A stretch of DNA of 9,716 nt. Origin: Desulfovibrio sp. GTDB taxonomy: Bacteria; Desulfobacterota; Desulfovibrionia; Desulfovibrionales; Desulfovibrionaceae. The DNA is taken from positions 1-9,716 of the forward strand of contig JAISNZ010000080.1 of the NCBI GenBank assembly GCA_031275955.1. Direction: 5' to 3'. Positions 1 to 4,949 of this stretch are shown here, in pieces. Position 1 is the first letter of the stretch. Every line of letters starts with the position of its first letter. Position numbers and translations under genes: made by a program. The notes beneath the pieces are model-generated. The model did no database searches and had not been told where the DNA came from. It saw only the letters and a program-made list of their open reading frames with translations.

Positions 1-35
1 CATTCGCCCTGCGCTTCCCTCTGTTTGCCTGGTAA
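1..35 (+). CDS. glyA: 3' end of upstream gene, probably serine hydroxymethyltransferase (partial)
   Basis: Reading from base 3, an open frame gives FALRFPLFAW followed by TAA at 33-35. The RFPLF ending resembles the C-terminus of serine hydroxymethyltransferase (the E. coli enzyme ends in ARFPVYA). As I recall, glyA lies directly upstream of the dCMP deaminase gene in Desulfovibrio genomes. Only about ten residues are present, so the identification is tentative. The stop is 15 bases before the next start and overlaps a TAAGGCGG stretch that probably serves as that gene's ribosome binding site. Confidence 0.55.
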   Translation, partial: FALRFPLFAW

Positions 36-50
36 GGCGGATTCTCTGCC

Positions 51-542
51 ATGGCGCGCCTTCCCTGGCCTGAATATTTTCTGAACATCACCCGTCTGGT
101 GGCGGAACGTTCCACCTGCCGGCGGCGCAAGGTAGGCGCCCTGGCGGTCAAGGACCGGCGCATCCTGGCCACGGGATACAACGGCTCTCCCCGCGGCCTG
201 CGCGACTGTCTGGAGATCGGCAGCTGTCTCAGGGCGGAGCTGGGCATTCCCTCGGGCCAGCGGCACGAACTGTGCAGGGGGCTGCACGCGGAACAGAACG
301 TCATCATCCAGGCCGCCGTGCACGGCGTCTCCCTGGAGGGCTCGGAGATCTACTGCACCCACCAGCCCTGCCTGATCTGCGCGAAAATGCTCATCAACTG
401 CGGCGTGCAGGCGGTGCGCTACGCCGCCGCCTATCCGGACCCCCTGTCCGAAGAGATGTTTGCCGAAGCGGGAATCGTCCTGATGCCCTTCACCTCTCCG
501 GCGGATGCCCTTTCCCCGGATCAGGACCGGGCGGCCGGTTGA
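51..542 (+). CDS. comEB: Deoxycytidylate (dCMP) deaminase, ComEB type
   Basis: A 163-residue cytosolic zinc enzyme expected to deaminate dCMP to dUMP, feeding thymidylate synthesis. The deaminase signature is complete: HAE at 79-81 (His as zinc ligand, Glu as proton shuttle) and PCLIC at 106-110 (two Cys zinc ligands). The stretch TGYNGSPRGL at 41-50 and the IPSG...ELCRG region at 66-77 are typical of the ComEB/dCMP deaminase branch rather than of CMP or tRNA-adenosine deaminases. Cys23, Cys53 and His72/Cys75 are candidates for a second structural zinc site like that of T4 dCMP deaminase (inference). The start is ATG at 51, with AAGGCGG about 10 bases upstream. The last ~15 residues are low-complexity and poorly conserved in character. 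It precedes ribD by 19 bases and is probably co-transcribed with the riboflavin genes. The family call is firm. The symbol is borrowed from Bacillus, and a competence role is not implied. Confidence 0.9.
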   Translation: MARLPWPEYFLNITRLVAERSTCRRRKVGALAVKDRRILATGYNGSPRGLRDCLEIGSCLRAELGIPSGQRHELCRGLHAEQNVIIQAAVHGVSLEGSEIYCTHQPCLICAKMLINCGVQAVRYAAAYPDPLSEEMFAEAGIVLMPFTSPADALSPDQDRAAG

Positions 543-550
543 AGCGGCGC

Positions 551-555
551 AGGAG
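551..555 (+). promoter_or_regulatory. Ribosome binding site deciding a GTG start for ribD
   Basis: AGGAG sits 6 bases before GTG at 562, a near-ideal Shine-Dalgarno distance. The in-frame ATG at 505 lies inside the dCMP deaminase gene and would add 19 residues unlike any RibD N-terminus. The ATG at 595 has no purine-rich site before it. The GTG is therefore the best start. Confidence 0.8.
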
Positions 556-561
556 AAACCC

Positions 562-1734
562 GTGCACAACCCTTCCCATCCGGATACCCCGTTCATGCTG
601 GAGGCTGTGGCCTTTGCCGCCCAATGCCGCTGGCAGACCGCCCCCAACCCGCCCGTGGGCGCCCTCCTCGTGCGGGAGGGGCGGATCGTGGCCCGCGGGC
701 GGCACGAGGGCGCGGGCCTGCCGCACGCGGAAGCGGAAGCCCTGGCGGATGCCCGCCGAAAAGGCGTGGACCCAGCCGCCTGCACCCTGGTGGTCACCCT
801 GACCCCGTGCAACCATCACGGCAAAACTCCGCCCTGCACGGAGGCCATCCTGGCGGCCGGCATCCGCCGCGTGCTGGTGGGCGCCCCGGATCCCAACCCG
901 GAGGCAGCCGGAGGACTGGAACGGCTGCGCGCCGCCGGAGTCCTTGTGGAAACCGGGGTCGCGGAAAGCGAATGCCTGGATCTTATCGACAACTTCCGCG
1001 TCTGGCAGACGACAGATCTCCCCTATACCGTCCTTAAACTGGCCGCGACGCTCGACGGGCGCATCGCCACCCGCGCCGGCCACTCCCGCTGGATTACCTC
1101 CCCCGAAACGCGCCGCGGCGTCCATGAGCTGCGCCGCTGCATGCAGGCCGTGATCATCGGCGGCAACACCTTCTACCAGGACAACCCCAGGCTGACCTCC
1201 CGCCGGGAGGGCGAACCCTCCTCCCAGCCCCTGGCTGTGGTCGTCTCCTCGCGTCTGCCCGAGGCCGGGGCAGCCCGGCGCCTGCTGCGGGAACGTCCGG
1301 AATCCACCCTGTTCTGGACTGCCGCCGCCGCCGCCGCCAGTCCCCGGGCGAAGGCCCTGCGCCGCCTGGGAGTCCGCGTCATCGGCCTTGGGTCCGATCC
1401 CCGGACCGAGGCCAGTTGCACCGGCGCGCGGGCCGGGTTGAATCTGGCCGCGGGACTGGCCTTTCTGCGCCGGGAACTGGGCTGTTTCCAGGTTCTCTGC
1501 GAGGGCGGCGGGCGTCTTGCCCTCTCTCTCCTGGAAAAAGGGCTGGTCCACGAATTTCACCTCCATCTGGCCCCGAAAATCCTGGGCGATGCCGAAGCCG
1601 TTCCCCTTTTCAGCGGACGCGCCCCTTTGCTCCTGAACGAGGCCCTGCCCCTGCGCATCCTCGAAACCCGCATCTCGGGCGGCGACATCCTGATCACCCT
1701 GCGTCCCGGGACAGATCCCGCCAAGGAGGCATAA
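562..1734 (+). CDS. ribD: Bifunctional riboflavin biosynthesis deaminase/reductase RibD
   Basis: A 390-residue cytosolic enzyme, a usual length for RibD. It deaminates 2,5-diamino-6-ribosylamino-pyrimidinone 5'-phosphate and then reduces the ribosyl side chain with NADPH. The N-terminal deaminase domain (about 10-150) carries HAE at 55-57 and PCNHHGKTPPC at 82-92, giving zinc ligands His55, Cys83 and Cys92 and catalytic Glu57, followed by DPNP at 110-113. The C-terminal reductase domain (about 153-380) has LKLAATLDGRIAT at 158-170, GGNTFYQDNPRLTSR at 200-214 and the CEGGGRLA stretch at 313-320. The GTG start is chosen for the AGGAG 6 bases upstream. A (GCC)6 tract encodes a short alanine run at 254-259 in the reductase domain. 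It lies between the dCMP deaminase gene and ribE, so two deaminases of the same superfamily sit side by side. Confidence 0.95.
   Translation: MHNPSHPDTPFMLEAVAFAAQCRWQTAPNPPVGALLVREGRIVARGRHEGAGLPHAEAEALADARRKGVDPAACTLVVTLTPCNHHGKTPPCTEAILAAGIRRVLVGAPDPNPEAAGGLERLRAAGVLVETGVAESECLDLIDNFRVWQTTDLPYTVLKLAATLDGRIATRAGHSRWITSPETRRGVHELRRCMQAVIIGGNTFYQDNPRLTSRREGEPSSQPLAVVVSSRLPEAGAARRLLRERPESTLFWTAAAAAASPRAKALRRLGVRVIGLGSDPRTEASCTGARAGLNLAAGLAFLRRELGCFQVLCEGGGRLALSLLEKGLVHEFHLHLAPKILGDAEAVPLFSGRAPLLLNEALPLRILETRISGGDILITLRPGTDPAKEA
1321..1338 (+). repeat. ribD: (GCC)6 microsatellite in ribD
   Basis: Six perfect GCC triplets encode alanines 254-259 of RibD, probably in a surface linker of the reductase domain. 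Gain or loss of a triplet would keep the frame, so length variation between strains would be tolerated. GCC is also simply a preferred alanine codon in this genome. Confidence 0.85.
1723..1729 (+). promoter_or_regulatory. Strong ribosome binding site for ribE within the ribD 3' end
   Basis: AAGGAGG, close to the full anti-16S complement, ends 8 bases before the ATG at 1738. It lies within the last codons of ribD (encoding part of Ala-Lys-Glu-Ala), with the ribD TAA at 1732-1734 between it and the start. This suggests efficient, coupled translation of ribE. Confidence 0.8.
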
Positions 1735-1737
1735 GCA

Positions 1738-2403
1738 ATGTTCACGGGCCTTGTCGCCGGGATGGGAGAAATCCTCCGCCTGGCCCCGGCTTCCGGGGAA
1801 ACCCGCCTGACACTCCGCCCCCTTTTCCCCGCCCCCGCCTGGGTCAGGGGAGAAAGCCTCTGCCTCAACGGCGTCTGCCTTTCCCTGGAAGCCTTTGACG
1901 CGGCGTCCTTTACCGTCTATGCCTCGGCGGAAACCCTGGCCGTCACCACCTTGAAAACCCTTGTCCGGGGCAGCCGGGTCAATCTGGAACAGGCCCTTAC
2001 CCTGAACGGCCGCCTGGGCGGCCATCTGGTCAGCGGCCATGTGGATACCGTGGCCCGCGTTGAGGCCATCGATCCCGCGGGCGGCTCCCTGCGCCTCCGG
2101 GTGAGCTTCCCCCCCTTGTTTTCCCCCCAGGTCATCCCCAAGGGGTCCGTGGCCCTGGACGGCGTAAGCCTGACCGTCAACCGCTGCGGCCGGGATTTTC
2201 TGGAAGTGAACGTCATCCCGGAAACCCTGCGCACGACCACTCTCGGAGCCTGGAAACCGGGTCAGGCCGTGAACATGGAGACCGATCTCATCGGCAAGTA
2301 TGTGGCCCGCGCGCTTGCCTCCTGGAGAGAAGCCGCCCCCGGAAAGGACGCCCTCCCCGGAGGCGGCCTGAGTCTGGATTTTTTGCGGGAAAACGGATAT
2401 TAG
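1738..2403 (+). CDS. ribE: Riboflavin synthase, alpha chain
   Basis: A 221-residue protein, slightly longer than the usual ~210. It dismutates two 6,7-dimethyl-8-ribityllumazine molecules into riboflavin and the pyrimidine product of RibD/phosphatase, which is recycled. Two lumazine-binding repeats are visible. Repeat 1 (about 1-97) starts MFTGLVAGMGEI and has LNGVCLS at 43-49 and ASAETLAVTTL at 62-72. Repeat 2 (about 98-195) has SGHVDTV at 99-105, DGVSLTVN at 141-148 and IPETLRTTTLG at 160-170. The GGHLVSGHVD junction at 94-103 and the KYVAR at 187-191 are family hallmarks. The start is 3 bases after the ribD stop, with AAGGAGG at 1723-1729. The last ~20 residues extend past the second repeat. 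Some species call this gene ribC. Confidence 0.95.
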   Translation: MFTGLVAGMGEILRLAPASGETRLTLRPLFPAPAWVRGESLCLNGVCLSLEAFDAASFTVYASAETLAVTTLKTLVRGSRVNLEQALTLNGRLGGHLVSGHVDTVARVEAIDPAGGSLRLRVSFPPLFSPQVIPKGSVALDGVSLTVNRCGRDFLEVNVIPETLRTTTLGAWKPGQAVNMETDLIGKYVARALASWREAAPGKDALPGGGLSLDFLRENGY

Positions 2404-2419
2404 GGAAGGACTGCTTCAC

Positions 2420-2441
2420 CGGGGCTCCGCCCAAAGCCCCG
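2420..2441 (+). other. GC-rich hairpin between ribE and ribBA
   Basis: CGGGGCT (2420-2426) pairs perfectly with AGCCCCG (2435-2441) around an 8-base loop. It begins 17 bases after the ribE stop. No T-run follows, so it is not a canonical intrinsic terminator. It could attenuate transcription or stabilise a processed 3' end (inference). Confidence 0.55.
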
Positions 2442-2443
2442 CC

Positions 2444-2469
2444 GGGGACGCCCCCGCGGGGATGCCCCC
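2444..2469 (+). repeat. Tandem 12-base palindromic repeat, two copies
   Basis: GGGGACGCCCCC (2444-2455) and GGGGATGCCCCC (2458-2469) differ at one base and are separated by GC. Each can fold into a 4-bp GGGG/CCCC stem, and the G and C blocks can also pair across copies. Together with the hairpin at 2420-2441 they fill most of the first half of the 135-base ribE-ribBA gap. The remainder of the gap (2470-2538) shows no clear element apart from the ribBA ribosome binding site. Confidence 0.6.
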
Positions 2470-2538
2470 GGCCCCCCATTCGCGTGTTGTCAAGGGGCGG
2501 ATCATCCGGCGGTAAACTTCTGAACCAGGACGAAAATC

Positions 2539-3837
2539 ATGCCCGTCTGCACCGCTGAACAGGCCATTGAGGAAATACGCCGGGGAAAAATGATCATCCT
2601 GGTGGATGACGAGGACCGGGAAAATGAGGGCGATGTCACCATAGCCGCCGAGTTCATCACTCCGGAGGCGATCAATTTTATGGCCACCCATGCGCGGGGG
2701 CTGATCTGCCTGCCCATGGCCCCTGAACTCATCGATCGTCTGGGCCTGCCGCTCATGGCCCCCAAAAACGAATCCGGCTACGGCACCAACTTCACCGGTT
2801 CCATTGAAGCCCGCCACGGCGTGACCACCGGCATCTCCGCCGCGGACAGGGCCGCCACCGTTCTGGCCGCCGTGGCCGACGACGCCGGTCCCCAGTCCAT
2901 CGTCACTCCGGGCCATATTTTCCCCCTGCGCGCCCAAAAGGGCGGGGTCATGGTCCGGGCCGGACAAACCGAAGGCGGCGTCGACCTGGCCGGTCTGGCC
3001 GGCCTCAGACCCGCGGCCGTCATCTGCGAGGTGCTCAACGAGGACGGCACCATGGCCCGCATGCCGGACCTGAAGGTTTTCGCCCAAAAGCACGGCCTGA
3101 AAATCGCCACCATCAAGGATCTCATCCGCTATCGCCTGCAGTCGGGGCTGCTCTCGGTGAAAGCTGTGGCCGAGGCCCGGCTGCCCACACGGTTCGGCGA
3201 ATTCAAGGTCATCGCCTATGAAACCGATCTGCATGACCAGACCCATATGGCCCTGGTCAAGGGGTCGCCCTCCCCGCACAAGCCGACTCTGGTCCGCGTG
3301 CACAGCGAATGCCTGACCGGAGACGCGCTCTCCTCCCTGCGCTGCGACTGCGGCGCCCAGCTTGCCGCGGCCCTGTCCCAGGTGAACGCGGAAGGCGAAG
3401 GGGTGATTCTGTACATGCGCCAAGAGGGGCGCGGCATCGGCCTGGCCAACAAAATCAAGGCCTACGCCCTCCAGGATCAGGGCCTGGACACGGTGGAGGC
3501 GAACCGTAAACTCGGCTTCAAGGACGATCTGCGCGACTACGGCATCGGGGCCCAGATTCTGGTGGACCTCGGCGTGCGCCAGATGCGCCTTATGACGAAC
3601 AATCCCCGGAAGATCGTCGGCCTGGAAGGCTACGGCCTGCGCGTCACCGAGCGCGTTCCCCTGGAACTGGGCTGCGGGGAATTCAACAAGGACTACCTGC
3701 ACGCGAAACAGGAGAAAATGGGCCATCTCCTGCATCTGGACGCGGACAGCGGGCCGCTTGCCCCAAAAACCGCCCCTTGCGGAAAAACTCACCCCGAAAC
3801 GGCTTCCCGCAAGGCAGCCAAACCCCAGGCACAATAG
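2539..3837 (+). CDS. ribBA: Bifunctional DHBP synthase / GTP cyclohydrolase II
   Basis: A 432-residue fusion that supplies both riboflavin precursors. The N-terminal domain (about 1-200) resembles 3,4-dihydroxy-2-butanone-4-phosphate synthase: DDEDRENEGD at 23-32, TTGISAADR at 96-104 and PGHIFPLRA at 124-132. The C-terminal domain (about 205-400) resembles GTP cyclohydrolase II: RVHSECLTGD at 253-262, zinc ligands Cys258, Cys269 and Cys271, MRQEGRGIGL at 293-302, and TNNPRK at 353-358. One oddity is Gln143 in GQTEG, where E. coli and Bacillus RibB have a catalytic His in GHTEA. The last ~30 residues (403-432) form a Lys/Pro/Ala-rich tail that looks disordered. The ATG start is supported by AGGA at 2527-2530. 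It follows a 135-base hairpin-rich gap after ribE and precedes ribH by 14 bases. Confidence 0.94.
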   Translation: MPVCTAEQAIEEIRRGKMIILVDDEDRENEGDVTIAAEFITPEAINFMATHARGLICLPMAPELIDRLGLPLMAPKNESGYGTNFTGSIEARHGVTTGISAADRAATVLAAVADDAGPQSIVTPGHIFPLRAQKGGVMVRAGQTEGGVDLAGLAGLRPAAVICEVLNEDGTMARMPDLKVFAQKHGLKIATIKDLIRYRLQSGLLSVKAVAEARLPTRFGEFKVIAYETDLHDQTHMALVKGSPSPHKPTLVRVHSECLTGDALSSLRCDCGAQLAAALSQVNAEGEGVILYMRQEGRGIGLANKIKAYALQDQGLDTVEANRKLGFKDDLRDYGIGAQILVDLGVRQMRLMTNNPRKIVGLEGYGLRVTERVPLELGCGEFNKDYLHAKQEKMGHLLHLDADSGPLAPKTAPCGKTHPETASRKAAKPQAQ

Positions 3838-3851
3838 GAAAAGGAACCGCC

Positions 3852-4331
3852 ATGCGCCATATCGCAACCATTGAAGGGCATCTTTCGGCACAGGGACTCG
3901 CCTTCACTCTGGTGGCCGCCCGTTTCAACGACATCATCGTGGATCGCCTCATCGGCGGCGCCCTGGACTGCCTGCTCCGCCACGGAGCGGCGCGGGAAGA
4001 CATCACGCTCGTCCGCGTGCCCGGCGCCTTCGAACTCCCCCTGGTCTGCCTGAAAGTCGCCCAAAAGGGCGGCTGTGACGGCATTGTCGCTCTGGGGGCG
4101 GTAATTCGCGGCGCCACCCCCCACTTTGAATATATTGCCGCCGAGGCCACCAAGGGCATCGCCCAGGTCAGCCTGCAAACCGGCCTGCCCATCGGCTTCG
4201 GCCTCCTGACCACGGACAGCGTCGAACAGGCCGTGGAGCGCGCCGGCAGCAAGGCCGGCAACAAGGGAGCGGACGCGGCCGCCACCGTTCTGGAGACGAT
4301 CCGGGTCCTGGAACAACTGGGACAACGCTGA
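3852..4331 (+). CDS. ribH: 6,7-dimethyl-8-ribityllumazine synthase
   Basis: A 159-residue protein of normal length that condenses the RibD-derived pyrimidine with the RibB product to give lumazine. The family usually assembles into pentamers or 60-mer capsids. Visible signatures are ARFN at 23-26 (substrate-stacking Phe25), PGAFELP at 57-63, GAVIRGATPHFEYI at 82-95 with the catalytic His91, LTTDS at 119-123 and ERAGSKAGNKG at 129-139 (phosphate-binding Arg130 region). The frame stays open to 3777, but ATG 3852 is chosen: it has AAAGGA 6 bases upstream, follows the ribBA stop by 14 bases and gives the standard N-terminus. It is the last rib gene of the cluster and is followed by a 150-base hairpin-rich gap before nusB. 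Confidence 0.95.
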   Translation: MRHIATIEGHLSAQGLAFTLVAARFNDIIVDRLIGGALDCLLRHGAAREDITLVRVPGAFELPLVCLKVAQKGGCDGIVALGAVIRGATPHFEYIAAEATKGIAQVSLQTGLPIGFGLLTTDSVEQAVERAGSKAGNKGADAAATVLETIRVLEQLGQR

Positions 4332-4345
4332 CGGACTCTCCTTAA

Positions 4346-4360
4346 GGGGGCTTTGCCCCC
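4346..4360 (+). other. Short G/C hairpin after ribH
   Basis: GGGGGC (4346-4351) and GCCCCC (4355-4360) form a 6-bp stem closed by a TTT loop. It starts 14 bases after the ribH stop and abuts the longer hairpin that follows. Similar GGGGGCTTTGCCCCC units are, as I recall, common between genes in Desulfovibrio genomes. No U-tract follows. Confidence 0.6.
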
Positions 4361-4387
4361 CCGGACTCCCCCGACAGGGAGTCCGGG
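4360..4387 (+). other. 11-bp perfect inverted repeat between ribH and nusB
   Basis: CCCGGACTCCC (4360-4370) pairs perfectly with GGGAGTCCGGG (4377-4387) around a CCGACA loop. It is the strongest hairpin in the window. It lacks a T-run, so Rho-independent termination is unlikely. An attenuator, an RNA-processing stabiliser or an intergenic palindromic repeat are the likelier roles (inference). Confidence 0.65.
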
Positions 4388-4398
4388 CCGCCCTCACC

Positions 4399-4453
4399 GG
4401 AGGGGATCTCCCTCCCCGGGACTTTCTCCGCAATGCCGGCGCGGACCGCCGGC
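4399..4453 (+). other. Two further hairpins upstream of nusB
   Basis: GGAGGG (4399-4404) pairs with CCCTCC (4410-4415) around a 5-base loop. GCCGGCG (4435-4441) pairs with CGCCGGC (4447-4453) around CGGAC. The second ends 28 bases before the nusB ATG, next to the AGGTGG at 4464-4469 that may bind the ribosome. With the two preceding hairpins, most of the 150-base gap is foldable. I see no convincing promoter in it. Confidence 0.5.
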
Positions 4454-4481
4454 GCATACCGCGAGGTGGCCTACGAAAAAA

Positions 4482-4949
4482 ATGTCGCGCCGTCTGGAGC
4501 GGATCTTCGCCTTCAAGGTGTTATACGGGCTTTGTTTCAGCCCGGCGGAGTCGGAAGAGGAGGTTCTGCGCTCCTATCTCCTTGCGCCGGAGCGTCCCGA
4601 GGGCCTGGGGACCGGCCCGGAAGAAACCTTTGCCTGGCGGCTGATTCATGGAGTATGGAAACACCAGGCGGCGCTGGACGAGCGCATCGGCGATCTTTCC
4701 CGGAACTGGCGGCCGGATCGCATGGGCAGGGTGGAGCTGACCCTTCTGCGCCTAGCCCTGTTTGAATTGCTCTTTCACCGGGATACCCCGCCAAAGGTGG
4801 TCATCAACGAGGCTGTGGAGATCTCCAAGCAGTTCGGCGATGAGCTGTCGCGCGGCTTTGTCAACGGCATCATGGACTCCGCCGCGAAAACCCTGGAAAA
4901 ATCAGACCCGGAAAGGCCGGAACATGAAATATCAACCAGAGATTATTGA
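4482..4949 (+). CDS. nusB: Transcription antitermination protein NusB
   Basis: A 155-residue all-helical RNA-binding protein. With NusE (S10) it binds boxA RNA and supports antitermination on rRNA operons. Family features are the basic N-terminus with FAFKVLYGL at 9-17, NWRPDR at 75-80, LLRLALFELLF at 88-98, and the core PKVVINEAVEISKQFGD at 104-120 followed by FVNGIMD at 126-132. The frame is open upstream to 4353, but ATG 4482 gives the expected N-terminus. Its only Shine-Dalgarno-like site (AGGTGG, 4464-4469) is about 12 bases away, so initiation may be weak or the start may differ slightly. It contains TTA (codon 14) and CTA (codon 91), which are rare in the neighbouring genes. nusB after ribH is a very common bacterial arrangement. 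It overlaps leuS by 26 bases. Confidence 0.93.
   Translation: MSRRLERIFAFKVLYGLCFSPAESEEEVLRSYLLAPERPEGLGTGPEETFAWRLIHGVWKHQAALDERIGDLSRNWRPDRMGRVELTLLRLALFELLFHRDTPPKVVINEAVEISKQFGDELSRGFVNGIMDSAAKTLEKSDPERPEHEISTRDY

Noticed and set aside
505..561. An upstream ATG extending RibD by 19 residues
   Set aside because: It lies inside the dCMP deaminase gene, has no good ribosome binding site and adds residues unlike the RibD N-terminus. GTG 562 has AGGAG at ideal spacing.
2487..2518. A promoter TTGTCA ... TAAACT before ribBA
   Set aside because: The spacing is about 20 bases and the -10 match is poor, so it is no better than expected by chance.
2491..2520. An FMN riboswitch fragment (CCGGCGGTAAA)
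   Set aside because: Only one short segment resembles the RFN consensus. The flanking conserved helices and the GATCCGGTG segment are absent.
4346..4387. Rho-independent terminator after ribH
   Set aside because: Stems are strong, but no T-run follows either hairpin, and the downstream genes lie close on the same strand.
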